NCBI GenBank assembly: GCA_963741385.1
Contig: CAVUHO010000010.1
Coordinates: 310,001-374,000, forward strand
Direction of reading: 5' to 3'
Source of the DNA: Sulfomarinibacter sp963741385
GTDB taxonomy: Bacteria; Acidobacteriota; Thermoanaerobaculia; Thermoanaerobaculales; Sulfomarinibacteraceae
DNA: 64,000 nucleotides
The notes beneath the pieces are model-generated. The model made no database searches, was not told the DNA's origin, and worked only from the letters and a program-made list of their open reading frames with translations. Position numbers and translations under genes: made by a program. Numbering within the stretch: the first letter of the stretch is position 1; each line of letters starts with the position of its first letter. This document shows, one piece after another, positions 15,687-24,104 of the stretch.

Positions 15687-16726
15687 GACGGGCCTCCCTT
15701 CCCCTGCTCGGCCAGCGCCTTGCTGACAGCTGTCTGGACGGCACGCTCTTTGTCCTTCGTCGCTTTCTCCGCCGCCTGTGCAAGCTTGGCCTTCATCTCC
15801 TCTTCCCCTCGCGCCCTCGCCTCCGCCAGGGCCGCTTCGAGCTCGGCCTTGGCGAGCTTGTCCTTGCGCTTGGTGAAGGCGTAGAACCCCGCCAGCAGAC
15901 CTGGATAAATCGTCACGATCAGGGGCACCACCGACAGGTAGCTGGTGCCGATCGCTGGCAGGGACTCGTGGGTGACGCCTTCATGGAGGTCGAGCTCGCG
16001 GAAGGGGATGCCTGCGAGCATCAACCAGCTCGTGCCCCCGAACTCGAACTCGCCGAAAACATGATTGATATAGCGGTCGGGAAATTTGCGGATCCGATCA
16101 CGCGCCACCTCGATCAGGTCCTCGCGCCGTCCGAAGGTGATCGCTCCGACGGGGCAGGCGTCGGCGCAGCCCGGGTTGAGGCCTTCCTTGATCCGCGGAT
16201 AGCACATGGTGCAGCGCATCACCCGCGGGTCGATGGGGTTGTCGTACTCGTAGGCCAGGGCATAGTACGGGCACGCCATGATGCAGTAGCGGCAGCCGAT
16301 GCAGACCTCCGGGTCATAGAGGATCGGCCCTTCGGGGGTCTTGGTGAACGCGTGCACCAGACAGACCGTCGCGCAGCACGGCTCGTTGCAGTGCATACAC
16401 TGCAGCTTGCGGTAGACCGGTGGCTCGTCGCCGGCGCCGTCCCGGTACCGATTGACGACCGTGAAGGCGGTCGCCGACGTCCGCCGCACGGATTCGAAGA
16501 CATCGAGATCGCCGATCGGCTGTTGTGGTTTGGGCAAGGCGTTGACCTCGGCGCACGCGACCTCGCACGATCGGCAGCCAACGCACAGGGTGGTGTCGTG
16601 AAGGAGCCCGTAGCGACCCGGATAGCCTTCAAAGTGCTCGATCGTTGAGGCGTCAGCGGCACCCGTCGAAAGCACCCCCGCGCCCGCCGCCAGGGAGCCG
16701 AGAAACCCTCGTCTCGACATGCTCAT
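15683..16726 (-). CDS. hmcB: HmcB-like periplasmic 4Fe-4S subunit
   Basis: A 347-aa protein with a Tat-type leader (SRRGFLG) and four ferredoxin cysteine groups: CVGCRSCEVAC, CMHCNEPCC, CIGCRYCIMAC and CTMC, with a later CADAC. This is the DsrO/HmcB/NrfC type. A transmembrane helix near residues 260-285 and a long, charged Ala/Lys/Glu coiled-coil tail follow, placing the tail on the far side of the membrane. Starts at an ATG overlapping the hmcA stop. It should carry electrons between the 16-heme HmcA and NrfD-type HmcC. The long charged tail is unusual. Confidence 0.9.
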   Translation of the reverse strand: MSMSRRGFLGSLAAGAGVLSTGAADASTIEHFEGYPGRYGLLHDTTLCVGCRSCEVACAEVNALPKPQQPIGDLDVFESVRRTSATAFTVVNRYRDGAGDEPPVYRKLQCMHCNEPCCATVCLVHAFTKTPEGPILYDPEVCIGCRYCIMACPYYALAYEYDNPIDPRVMRCTMCYPRIKEGLNPGCADACPVGAITFGRREDLIEVARDRIRKFPDRYINHVFGEFEFGGTSWLMLAGIPFRELDLHEGVTHESLPAIGTSYLSVVPLIVTIYPGLLAGFYAFTKRKDKLAKAELEAALAEARARGEEEMKAKLAQAAEKATKDKERAVQTAVSKALAEQGKGGPS

Positions 16727-18240
16727 GAGATCGTCTCCTTTGCAGCGTGGCAGTCGGTGCACCCCAGCTTGTCGATGCCCATCCGCTGGTGGCAGCCGAT
16801 GCACTGGCGGTGGTATGCCACCTTCAGTCCGGGTCTGTCCGCTCCGGCCTGCGCCGCTTCACCGTGACAGGCGCGACACTGTGGCGGGCGCTGGTCGTTT
16901 TCCGAGTGGTGGTGACACCCCTCGCACCCGATTTCTACGTTGCCGTGCAGCACGCTTGCCAACCGCGATTTCCGGACGCCCTCGTCGAGCCGGACCACAA
17001 TTTTGCGATGGGGCAGCGTTGACGGCTCGTAGGTCGAACTCAGAACGTCGATGACAACCGTCTCCGGGAAGTCGTCGGAACTCGGTGGCAGGGGGGCAAT
17101 CTCGGACGTGTCGGGGGCGGCCGCAGGCAGCTCGGTTCCGAGGGCAATCCACGGGCCTTGATGGCAGCCGGTGCAGGCCGAGCCGGTCTGGCTCGTTGCC
17201 ATCCCACCGTGACACCCAGCGCAAGCACTCGCTGCCTGTTCCCCGCGGTGACAGCCGACGCAGCTGAGTGATGAGGACGCGCCGTGAAAAGCGTCCTTGA
17301 GGGTCACGCCACCGCCTTCCCGGGCGCCGGCCACGGTGTGGCAGCTGCCGCAGCTCTGCACAGTCTGGTGGTGGCAGCTGGTGCAGAAGGCGGTCCTCGG
17401 CTCGTGGGCCGCGTGATCGAAGGCCACCAGCCGTGACAGACCGTCCGCGCGGTGGATCCACATCTGGTCGGGCTGGCCACGCATGAGACGCGGAATGATC
17501 TCCAGCTTCTCCACTGCCTCGCGATGGGTGGGGTCGTGGCAGCCGATACAGGCGGTCGGCCCCGCCTTCTCGCCCTTGCCGATACGCTCGAGGTGACACG
17601 AGAGGCACTGGACGTGGGATGCATTCTGGAGCGACAACGTCTTACCCTCATCCTGCTCCAGGTGACAGTCGCTGCACGCGTCCTCCTGCCCCTTCACATA
17701 AACCAGCTGCTTCAACTCCTTGTCGTAGGCATGGTGGCAACTCCGGCATTGGTCCGCCTCGTCCTGGTCCTTGAAAACAGCAACGTGACGCGCGTGGAGC
17801 GAGTAATCGAACTCCATCGGCGCCTGCTCCGGCATGACAGCGTTCTGCAAACGGTGGCACTCCCCGCAGGTCAAAGGTCCCGAGTCAAGGTTCTGCGACA
17901 GCCGCTGCTGATGGCACCCGAGACACCGGTCGTGGTAGGCATCCATCAGAGCCCCAGGGTCGAGATCGCGGGCGCCGGCGGCAAAGGACGGGGTCAGCTT
18001 GCCTTCCTCGATGAGATGGCACTCCTTGCACTGATCGGCCCCCAATGCCGTGCTGTGGCCCGCATGGTTGAAAACGACCGGAGGCCGCGCCAGGTTGCCG
18101 AATCGCTCCGGGTGGGCAATGAAGATCATTCCCGCGGGCGCCGGTTCGGCCGGCGCTGTCGGCTGCTGCGCGGCGACGGCCGCGGTGCCGAGGAGCGCGA
18201 TGGCCGCGGCGAGTAAAACTGTGCTTCGGATAGGTGTCAT
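16723..18240 (-). CDS. hmcA: HmcA-like hexadecaheme cytochrome c
   Basis: A 505-aa periplasmic cytochrome with an N-terminal signal sequence (hydrophobic residues 7-23, AVAAQQ). I count exactly 16 CxxCH heme motifs, from CKECH near residue 71 to CTDCH near the C-terminus, with many distal His residues (for example FNHAGH, SLHARH). Sixteen hemes is the defining number for Desulfovibrio HmcA. It would store and pass electrons from periplasmic hydrogenase or formate dehydrogenase to the membrane subunits. It overlaps hmcB by four bases and is 16 bp downstream of the CCG-protein gene. Confidence 0.95.
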   Translation of the reverse strand: MTPIRSTVLLAAAIALLGTAAVAAQQPTAPAEPAPAGMIFIAHPERFGNLARPPVVFNHAGHSTALGADQCKECHLIEEGKLTPSFAAGARDLDPGALMDAYHDRCLGCHQQRLSQNLDSGPLTCGECHRLQNAVMPEQAPMEFDYSLHARHVAVFKDQDEADQCRSCHHAYDKELKQLVYVKGQEDACSDCHLEQDEGKTLSLQNASHVQCLSCHLERIGKGEKAGPTACIGCHDPTHREAVEKLEIIPRLMRGQPDQMWIHRADGLSRLVAFDHAAHEPRTAFCTSCHHQTVQSCGSCHTVAGAREGGGVTLKDAFHGASSSLSCVGCHRGEQAASACAGCHGGMATSQTGSACTGCHQGPWIALGTELPAAAPDTSEIAPLPPSSDDFPETVVIDVLSSTYEPSTLPHRKIVVRLDEGVRKSRLASVLHGNVEIGCEGCHHHSENDQRPPQCRACHGEAAQAGADRPGLKVAYHRQCIGCHQRMGIDKLGCTDCHAAKETIS

Positions 18241-18256
18241 CGTCGAGTTCCTTCCA

Positions 18257-19576
18257 TCAAGCCTGCGGTATCTCGATGCACTTGATCAGCATCTCGCTGA
18301 TGAACGATACGTGGCAGCCGAGCTTGTAGTAGCCGATGATGTCCTCGATGCCGGAGTGGCAGTTGTGGCACGGCGTGATCACCAGGTGTGCCCCGGTCTC
18401 GGCGATCTGCTCCGCCTTGACCTTGTTGCTCTTCATCCGCGAGAGCTTCCACGGCGGCCCGCAATTGATCAGCCCGCCGCCGGCCTGACAGCAGTAGTTG
18501 TGCTCGTACCGCGGGTCCATGTCCCTGAAATCCTCACACAGGGCGTTGACCACGTAGCGGAGCTTGTCGTGCAGGCCTCTCCCGCGAACGATGTTGCAGG
18601 GGTCCTGGACCGTGACCGGTTCTTCGATTTTTCGAACGATCTTGAGGCGGCCACTCTTGAGAAGGTCATAGTAGTACTCGACCGCATGCACCATCGGGAT
18701 CGGGGGTTTCGTCCAACCCAACCACCGCGGCCCGTCGTAGACCGCACCGCGGTAAGCGTGACCGCACTCGCCCATCACAATCCGTTTGACCTTGAGCTGC
18801 ATGGCCCGTTCCCAGTGCAGGCGCTCGACCCTACCCATGGTCTCGAAGTCGCCCGAGTACATGGCCATGTTGGAGTTGTCCCACCCGTCGGTTGAGGGCA
18901 TCGTCCAATCGGCTCCCGCGACCTTGAAGATGATTGCCATGTTGGCGATCAGCTGGGCCAGGATCTTCGGCTCGGGGCCGATGATCGAGTACATGATCTC
19001 GGCGCCCTCCTTGTCGAGTGGGATGCGGGTCCCGGCGAGCTCCGCCTGCGCGTCCTCCTCCTGCCACATCAGGGTGTCGATCCAGTCATCCTGCTGGACC
19101 CACATCTGGTTCATGGTCGCCGAGTGGCTGTTGGTGGTGTCCTGGAGATATTGGGGAACCACACCGAGAAGGTTGAGGATCCGCCTCACAGTCATGATCA
19201 GATAGGAGATGTCGATCCCGAACGGGCAGTACATGCTGCAGCGTCGGCACGCACCGCAGTCGATGAAGGCGATGCGGGCCGCGTTGTGGAGGAACTTCGC
19301 GTCGACCTTCCCCTTGCGCCGGACCATCTCCCAGATCGTGTCCTTGACCTTGGCCACCGGCGCGTAATCCGGGTCGCCGTTGCGCGAGACATAGCTCTGG
19401 CAGGACTCGGCGCACAGACCACAGTGGACGCAGGTCTGGAGGTAGACCTCGAGTCTGGCCGCACACTCCTGGGTCAATACCCGGTTGATGGTCTTCTCGA
19501 TCCGCTCCGGTGTGAGCTTTGCAATGCTGTCGTCCACGCCGGGGTCAATGATTGCAATATCCTGAAGATCAGCCAT
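18257..19576 (-). CDS. HmcF/TmcB-like iron-sulfur protein with CCG domain
   Basis: A 439-aa cytoplasmic HdrD-type subunit. Two ferredoxin clusters near the N-terminus (CVHCGLCAESC and CGACRRCSMYC) precede a cysteine-rich CCG domain (DPCN, NYCCQAGGG, TPCHNCH) expected to hold a non-cubane [4Fe-4S] cluster as in HdrB and DsrK. Such proteins act on disulfide-type substrates. It sits between a cytochrome b gene and hmcA. Both HmcF and TmcB belong to this family; the neighbouring TmcD-like gene makes the choice unclear, so no symbol is given. Confidence 0.88.
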   Translation of the reverse strand: MADLQDIAIIDPGVDDSIAKLTPERIEKTINRVLTQECAARLEVYLQTCVHCGLCAESCQSYVSRNGDPDYAPVAKVKDTIWEMVRRKGKVDAKFLHNAARIAFIDCGACRRCSMYCPFGIDISYLIMTVRRILNLLGVVPQYLQDTTNSHSATMNQMWVQQDDWIDTLMWQEEDAQAELAGTRIPLDKEGAEIMYSIIGPEPKILAQLIANMAIIFKVAGADWTMPSTDGWDNSNMAMYSGDFETMGRVERLHWERAMQLKVKRIVMGECGHAYRGAVYDGPRWLGWTKPPIPMVHAVEYYYDLLKSGRLKIVRKIEEPVTVQDPCNIVRGRGLHDKLRYVVNALCEDFRDMDPRYEHNYCCQAGGGLINCGPPWKLSRMKSNKVKAEQIAETGAHLVITPCHNCHSGIEDIIGYYKLGCHVSFISEMLIKCIEIPQA

Positions 19577-19619
19577 GTCGCTTCATCCTCATTGCGCCCA
19601 ACCCTCCATTCGCAAACAT

Positions 19620-20267
19620 TTACCAATCCCTCGAATGGCGCACGGCGCCGAACTCGCTGCCCATGTAGGCCCTGGTAAATACGAACCACAACATGTGGAC
19701 CAGACGGGTCCACGGAATCACCAGCAACCCCAGCACCCCGCTGAGGCCGTGGATGATGATCATCGGCTTGTAGGGCAGCCACTGCTGGTGTGCGACGAAC
19801 CCGGTCACGAAAGGCGCCATGACAAGGAGCGCGAGCAGAAAGTCCGACGGGTAGCTGACATTCCGGACTTCGGGACGAACCAGCCGTCTGACGACGAAAA
19901 ACACACACCCAAAGACGACCACGAGGGTCATGACATCGGCGACGCCTTCAGGCAGGCTCCACCACCGAATGCCCCAGGACTCCTGCCACAGGACCGCGTG
20001 CCCCATGAGAAACAGAGGCGTCACGACGACGCAGATATGGAAAGCGTAGGACAGGACCGTGTAGAACGGATGCAATTGCATTTTCCGACCGCCGAACGGC
20101 ACCAGCCAGTGGAAGAGCGACCGGAGACCGAACTTGGCGTCGAAGGTGGCATAGACGACCTTGTCCTTCCTGGCCAGCCGCGCCATCGTGATGAACTGGT
20201 AGGCAAGCCCACCGAAGAAACCAATGAAAGCGATCCAGACCAGGGGGCCGCGAACGAACTCGTACAT
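19620..20267 (-). CDS. HmcE/TmcC-like cytochrome b membrane subunit
   Basis: A 215-aa membrane protein with about five to six helices, related to NarI/DsrM-type cytochrome b subunits. Histidines in hydrophobic context (FHW, HPFYTVLSYAFHICVV, IIHGLSG, LVHMLW) are candidate heme b ligands. It would exchange electrons between quinone and the adjacent CCG iron-sulfur protein. It starts ten bases after the TmcD-like gene and precedes the CCG gene by 43 bp. Size fits both HmcE and TmcC. Confidence 0.82.
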   Translation of the reverse strand: MYEFVRGPLVWIAFIGFFGGLAYQFITMARLARKDKVVYATFDAKFGLRSLFHWLVPFGGRKMQLHPFYTVLSYAFHICVVVTPLFLMGHAVLWQESWGIRWWSLPEGVADVMTLVVVFGCVFFVVRRLVRPEVRNVSYPSDFLLALLVMAPFVTGFVAHQQWLPYKPMIIIHGLSGVLGLLVIPWTRLVHMLWFVFTRAYMGSEFGAVRHSRDW

Positions 20268-20277
20268 GCTCCCTCCC

Positions 20278-21546
20278 TCAACCTTGGAAAATGGAGTCGA
20301 AAGGCACCACCTGGCGGAGGTAGGTTCCGCCCTCCACGGCGCGGATCAACAGCCGTTCGCCGTCTGGACTGAAAATCGGTTCCCACAAAGCGTCGTACCA
20401 CGGGCTCCAGATCTTGCCGTCGACTGCGATCGCAAAACGCCCTTCTTTCTCCACCTTGGCGACGACCTGGTCTCCGGACGGGGCAAATACCGGGTCCCAC
20501 ACCATGTCGAAGGTCTCCCTCCAACTCGTACCATCGACCGCGATGCCCCACAGACCGTGGTCTCTCACTGCCGCTGCAACGCGTCGACCATCTGGAGAAA
20601 ACACAGGTGGCAGCACCAGATCGTCGAAATGGGTCTTCCACGCCTGATCGTCCACAACCACCGTCCAGCTGCCGAATCCGGGTGCCGCCACAGCCGCTAT
20701 GTGTTTGCCGTCTGCGCTCAGCCGCTGGTTCCACAGTTGCATGAAGCGGCTGTCCCAGATCGGACTGCCGTTTTCAGCGATCGTCCACGAACCGTTGACA
20801 CGGACGGGGGCCAGGAGGTTTCGGCTTCCATTGCGATAGGTGGGCTCCCAGACGCATCCGAATCGCCCCGCCCACGGCTCGGCGTTTTCAGCCAGGGTGT
20901 AGTCGCAGATATCCAGCCGCACCTCGGCGGCCACGCCGCCACCGTCTCCACTGATCGCCGGTCCGTAGACATTGATGAACTTGCGCTGCCAGGCTTCGCC
21001 ATTGACGGCGATGCTCCAGGTTCCTTCCATGAATCCGACGATGTCGGCCTCGGCCAGTGGTTCCACCTGCACCACCGCGACGACAGTGCCGCCGCCTTCA
21101 CTGATGGCGAGCCCCCGTGAAGAGTGAAAGGTCTGCTCCCACCGCTGCCCGTTGACCGCCACGGTGTACTGCATGTTGTCCTTGATCTGCAGTGCGACCA
21201 CCGACCCGTCGCGACTGAAGACCGGGTTCCACGCAAATTCCCAGCGCTGCTCCCATGGCTCACCATCGACGGCCAGGGTCCACTCGTCGTCGATGCGGAC
21301 CAGTGCGTACAGCCTTCCGTCAGGCGCGAAGATCGGGTGCCACGCCTTTTCGAACTCGCCGTCCCACAGCGAGCCGTTCACGCACACGCCAAAAATGTCG
21401 GGCTCGGTCAACACCGGGGCGGCTATCCGCTCGCCGTCCGGACTGACCACGAACTCGTGGACGTCGGTGAAACGCTGCCGCACCTCGGTGAGGTCACAGA
21501 CCGGCTTGCGCCCGATCTGCCAGTCCCAGCTGTCCCGGTCCCTCAT
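20278..21546 (-). CDS. tmcD: TmcD-like tryptophan-rich beta-propeller protein
   Basis: A 422-aa protein built from repeated blade-like units with a Trp-rich signature: V(A/D)G.PWE...FE.AW.P.FS.DG recurs about ten times. No signal peptide is apparent. It resembles TmcD, the Trp-rich subunit of the Desulfovibrio Tmc complex, which belongs with a cytochrome b and a CCG protein, as here. Start MRDRDSW has GGGAG seven bases upstream. It is the first clear gene of the Tmc/Hmc operon, downstream of a candidate sigma-54 promoter. Identification is from remembered family features and should be confirmed by profile search. Confidence 0.72.
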   Translation of the reverse strand: MRDRDSWDWQIGRKPVCDLTEVRQRFTDVHEFVVSPDGERIAAPVLTEPDIFGVCVNGSLWDGEFEKAWHPIFAPDGRLYALVRIDDEWTLAVDGEPWEQRWEFAWNPVFSRDGSVVALQIKDNMQYTVAVNGQRWEQTFHSSRGLAISEGGGTVVAVVQVEPLAEADIVGFMEGTWSIAVNGEAWQRKFINVYGPAISGDGGGVAAEVRLDICDYTLAENAEPWAGRFGCVWEPTYRNGSRNLLAPVRVNGSWTIAENGSPIWDSRFMQLWNQRLSADGKHIAAVAAPGFGSWTVVVDDQAWKTHFDDLVLPPVFSPDGRRVAAAVRDHGLWGIAVDGTSWRETFDMVWDPVFAPSGDQVVAKVEKEGRFAIAVDGKIWSPWYDALWEPIFSPDGERLLIRAVEGGTYLRQVVPFDSIFQG

Positions 21547-21611
21547 GCCGCCGCTCCCTTCGTCAGGCACCACGACTCACAGTCTGAGTCCGGCCATCGG
21601 GGCGCTTCGGC

Positions 21612-21627
21612 TGCAACGGTCATGCCC
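21612..21627 (-). promoter_or_regulatory. Candidate sigma-54 promoter of the Tmc/Hmc operon
   Basis: The minus strand reads GGGCATGACCGTTGCA. It keeps the GG-N10-GC spacing and the full TTGCA of the sigma-54 consensus, with two mismatches in the -24 element. It is 66 bp upstream of the tmcD start. It overlaps the end of a frameshifted small reading frame. Confidence 0.55.
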
Positions 21628-21836
21628 GGTCTGGGTTCGCCGCGGTCAGCGCCCCTAATGCGCCTTTCCGCTGACACTTAGAAGAGCAGTAGCGATCAGA
21701 AGACTCGTGCATTCTGCAAGGGATTCGGTTCTGCAACCATGCGATTTGCCTTGTTGTCGTTCGGTCGATCGGGTCATTGAGCGCCTCGAATAGGGCCGTG
21801 TCAGGCGGTGCCGACCGTTGAAGCCAACCTGATCAT
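21620..21836 (-). pseudogene. Frameshifted small zinc-ribbon-like gene
   Basis: An ATG at 21836 has an excellent GGGAGG ribosome site but its frame stops after eleven codons. A shift of one base enters a frame that stays open for about 60 codons to 21620. That frame reads like protein: ALFEALNDPIDRTTTRQ, WLQNRIPC, then a Cys cluster RYCSSKCQRKGALGAL suited to a zinc knuckle. Either a small gene has been broken by a 1-base frameshift or the consensus has an indel error. No family is recognised. It lies directly upstream of tmcD on the same strand. Confidence 0.4.
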
Positions 21837-21982
21837 GCGGCCCTCCCTACCGCCGTCTCGGAAACGGGCTCCCCCGGCGGCGCGCAATCGCGTGTCCGAG
21901 TGACTTCATGTGTTCCTCGTTTTAAACACTGGACCACGATCGGCAGGACGCGAGGGGGAGACCGGGCGCGGTCCGCCCGAGC

Positions 21983-21998
21983 TGGCACGGTCCCTGCA
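21983..21998 (+). promoter_or_regulatory. Candidate sigma-54 promoter of the cNMP-binding protein gene
   Basis: The plus strand reads TGGCACGGTCCCTGCA. The -24 element is perfect and the -12 element has one mismatch (CTGC for TTGC), with the correct N5 spacing. The expected transcript start is near 22010, about 35 bp before the ATG at 22045. Confidence 0.6.
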
Positions 21999-22044
21999 GT
22001 AAGGCGGGTATCAACAACAGTGCGAAGAGCGAAAGGGGTGAGCC

Positions 22045-22545
22045 ATGGCCATCGAACAGCTGGACAGACACGAAGTATTTCAGTTTCTGCGACCCGACCA
22101 GTTGAAGAGGATCAGCGACGTCGCTCACGTTGTGTCATTCAAGGCGGGGGATACCGTGTACGAGAAAGGAGCTCGCGCCGACCACTTTTATATCGTGCTC
22201 GAGGGACAGGTCTCGTTGCGGATTCCGAGCCGTTCCGGGATCAGTATCCAGATCGACGAGCTCACATCCGGGGCGATTTTCGGCTCGTGTGTGTGCTTCC
22301 AGCTCATGAACTACAGTTTGAATGCGCAATGCACCCACGACTCGCGGCTCCTCGAGATTTCTTCCACCACTCTCAAGGAACTCATGGACCAGGACCTGGT
22401 GATGGGATACACCATCCAGACCCAGATCTCACGGATCTATTTCCAGCGCTACATCGAGACCATGAACAAACTGCAGTCGATCGTCATGAACCTGCCTTTG
22501 GAAGCGGTTCATACGGAAGCGGCGGAGGCACTTGTCGGAAGCTGA
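22045..22545 (+). CDS. Cyclic-nucleotide-binding-domain protein without DNA-binding domain
   Basis: A 166-aa protein with one CRP/FNR-type effector domain (residues 10-125: FKAGDTVYEKG, FYIVLEGQVSL, SGAIFGSCV). The phosphate-binding cassette residues of true cAMP binders are not clearly kept (GSCVCFQL where CAP has GE...R). The C-terminus is a helix (IYFQRYIETMNKLQSIV) that could dimerise, with no helix-turn-helix. It may sense a ligand and act through protein contact. A strong sigma-54-like promoter precedes it, suggesting co-regulation with the sulfur-respiration genes. Confidence 0.8.
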   Translation: MAIEQLDRHEVFQFLRPDQLKRISDVAHVVSFKAGDTVYEKGARADHFYIVLEGQVSLRIPSRSGISIQIDELTSGAIFGSCVCFQLMNYSLNAQCTHDSRLLEISSTTLKELMDQDLVMGYTIQTQISRIYFQRYIETMNKLQSIVMNLPLEAVHTEAAEALVGS

Positions 22546-22639
22546 GTCGGCGATCGCGGATCATCCGGTCGGATCAGGTTCTGGCTCGAACTGGGTCATC
22601 TCCCGTCGGCGTTGGCCCTCCCGGCACCGGGTTTCTTCT

Positions 22640-23122
22640 TCAGCGGAGAACCTGGTGGAGGAACCCTCGGTCGGCTTCCGCGACATCCGCCATGGATGTT
22701 CCGACCACGCCGCTCATGATCGTCGACATCAGGCCGATGTTCATGTGGGAGACCCATACCGACCCATCTGCCAGCTCATAAACCGACCACGAGCACGGCA
22801 TGATGGCGGACAACTTCGGCTCGGCCCCGAGTACGGTCTTGGCGACCATTGGGTTGCACATGAAGTAGAGGCGGATCTTTTTCACGTTGTCGGGCAATCC
22901 GTTTTTGGCCGCGAGCTTCGCCGACATGTCGAAGCTCTCCATGGGGAAGCTCCAACCCTCGCTCTTTGGCACCACCTGCTCGATCGTCTCGCAGGTTGCC
23001 GCGAACGATTTCGAGCTCCGCTCCGGTACCACCATTTTCGAACGCATGATCGCCACCATTGTTGCGGCGGCCACGAAGATGCCTGCGACGAGCCCGATGA
23101 TCAGTGCGATGGGAACGCTCAT
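22640..23122 (-). CDS. DUF302 membrane-anchored protein
   Basis: A 160-aa protein with an N-terminal transmembrane anchor (residues 4-28) followed by a DUF302-type domain (FAATCETIEQVVPKSEGWSF, MPCSWSVYELADGSVW). DUF302 proteins are small alpha/beta proteins of unknown biochemical role, often near sulfur or electron-transfer genes. The ATG has GGGAG six bases upstream. It is divergent from the DUF134 regulator, with a good sigma-70 promoter between, so it may be controlled by it. Confidence 0.82.
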   Translation of the reverse strand: MSVPIALIIGLVAGIFVAAATMVAIMRSKMVVPERSSKSFAATCETIEQVVPKSEGWSFPMESFDMSAKLAAKNGLPDNVKKIRLYFMCNPMVAKTVLGAEPKLSAIMPCSWSVYELADGSVWVSHMNIGLMSTIMSGVVGTSMADVAEADRGFLHQVLR

Positions 23123-23161
23123 GTGTTTCTCCCTTGACAGCACTCCACTGAGTACTAGTTC

Positions 23162-23190
23162 ATTATATAGTGATTGTAGAATATTCTTAA
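23162..23190 (-). promoter_or_regulatory. Sigma-70-type promoter for the DUF302 gene
   Basis: On the minus strand a perfect TATAAT (-10, 23162-23167) lies 17 bp from TTAAGA (-35, 23185-23190), which matches four of six consensus bases. The transcript would start near 23155, about 33 bp before the ATG at 23122. Confidence 0.6.
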
Positions 23191-23230
23191 AGAGCGAATC
23201 AACCCCCCTTTCATGTCCTCACGCTGGGAC

Positions 23231-23259
23231 TTGACGAACGACTGTTTTGAGCATATGTT
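23231..23259 (+). promoter_or_regulatory. Promoter with overlapping palindrome for the DUF134/ORP-like operon
   Basis: TTGACG (-35) and TATGTT (-10) are separated by 17 bp. The imperfect palindrome GAGCATATGTTC (23249-23260) overlaps the -10 element, so a bound repressor would block it. The leader before the ATG at 23276 would be only about ten bases but contains GGGAGG. Autoregulation by the DUF134 protein is inferred. Confidence 0.55.
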
Positions 23260-23275
23260 CGTAACCGGGAGGCTC

Positions 23276-23671
23276 ATGGGACGACCGGAAAAGACCAGGA
23301 CAATCGGATGTGTGGCGCAGGGGCGGGGCTTCAAACCGGTGGGCCGGCCGGCCATCGAACTCGAAATCGAGACCCTCAGGGCTGACGAGTTCGAAGCCCT
23401 CCGCCTCGCGGATCTCGAGGGTCTCTATCAGGAGGCGGCCGCCGAGCGCATGGGCATCTCGAGACCGACCTTTGCCCGGATCCTCGATCGGGCACGCTCG
23501 ATCGTGGCCCGTGCGCTCGTCGAGGAGAGGCTTCTGCTCATCGGCGAGGGTCCGGTGGTTGAAGGTCCCGGCCAACCGATGCCGTGTCCGGTTCACGGTA
23601 CCGGAAGGAAACGAGGCCGCGGTTGCCGGTGCGGCCATGCTCACCGAGCAGGAAGGAGACAGGAAAAATGA
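23276..23671 (+). CDS. DUF134-family helix-turn-helix regulator
   Basis: A 131-aa protein. Residues 1-100 match the DUF134 pattern: GRP.K.R.IGC near the start, ELEIETLRADEFEALRLADLEGL, then a sigma-factor-like helix-turn-helix (EAAAERMGISRPTFARIL). The C-terminus is Cys/His-rich (PCPVHG, RGCRCGHAH) and may bind metal or Fe-S. DUF134 proteins commonly sit with NifX-like and MinD-like genes, as here, and probably regulate them. The last codons overlap the next gene by four bases. Confidence 0.88.
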   Translation: MGRPEKTRTIGCVAQGRGFKPVGRPAIELEIETLRADEFEALRLADLEGLYQEAAAERMGISRPTFARILDRARSIVARALVEERLLLIGEGPVVEGPGQPMPCPVHGTGRKRGRGCRCGHAHRAGRRQEK

Positions 23672-24069
23672 TGATCGCAGTTCCGATTCGCGAGGGGAGA
23701 TTCACCAGCCACTTCGGAGGCGCCGAAGCCTTCGCACTGTACACGGTGGATGAGACCAAAACGATCACCGAACAACGCCAGGCCGCCCCTCCCGAGCACG
23801 GCCGCGGCGTGTTTCCCATGTGGCTCAGAAAACAGGGAGTGACCACGGTCCTTGCCGGTGGCATGGGTCCGAGGGCGTCAGATATTTTCACCGGGCACGG
23901 GATCGATGTGGTGCTCGGAGCTGACGGTGAGGACCCCGAAAACATGGTGCGCGCCTATCTCGATGGCACGCTTGCTTTCAGCGGCGAGCTCTGTCACGAC
24001 CACGGCTTCCACGATTGTGGAAACCACAAGGAATCAAGCGGATGCGGCGGCCACGGCCACAGCCAGTGA
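23668..24069 (+). CDS. NifX/NifB-like dinitrogenase iron-molybdenum cofactor family protein
   Basis: A 133-aa protein of the NifX/NafY fold (IAVPIREGRFTSHFGGAEAF, VLAGGMGPRASDIF). The C-terminus is His/Cys-rich (CHDHGFHDCGNH, CGGHGH) and probably binds metal. Members include the Desulfovibrio orange protein ORP, which carries a Mo-Cu cluster. No nitrogenase genes occur here, so a role in nitrogen fixation is not supported. It starts inside the DUF134 stop. Confidence 0.88.
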   Translation: MMIAVPIREGRFTSHFGGAEAFALYTVDETKTITEQRQAAPPEHGRGVFPMWLRKQGVTTVLAGGMGPRASDIFTGHGIDVVLGADGEDPENMVRAYLDGTLAFSGELCHDHGFHDCGNHKESSGCGGHGHSQ

Positions 24070-24104
24070 GAGATCGGGCGGAGGCGCCCGGCAAGGAGGT
24101 CGAG

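Larger units (their letters stand above)
21547..22044. other. Divergent intergenic region between tmcD and the cNMP-binding gene
   Basis: This 498-bp stretch contains the candidate sigma-54 promoter for the Tmc/Hmc operon, a frameshifted small zinc-ribbon-like frame, and a candidate sigma-54 promoter for the plus-strand gene. I see no RNA gene, terminator or further coding frame in it. Confidence 0.6.
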
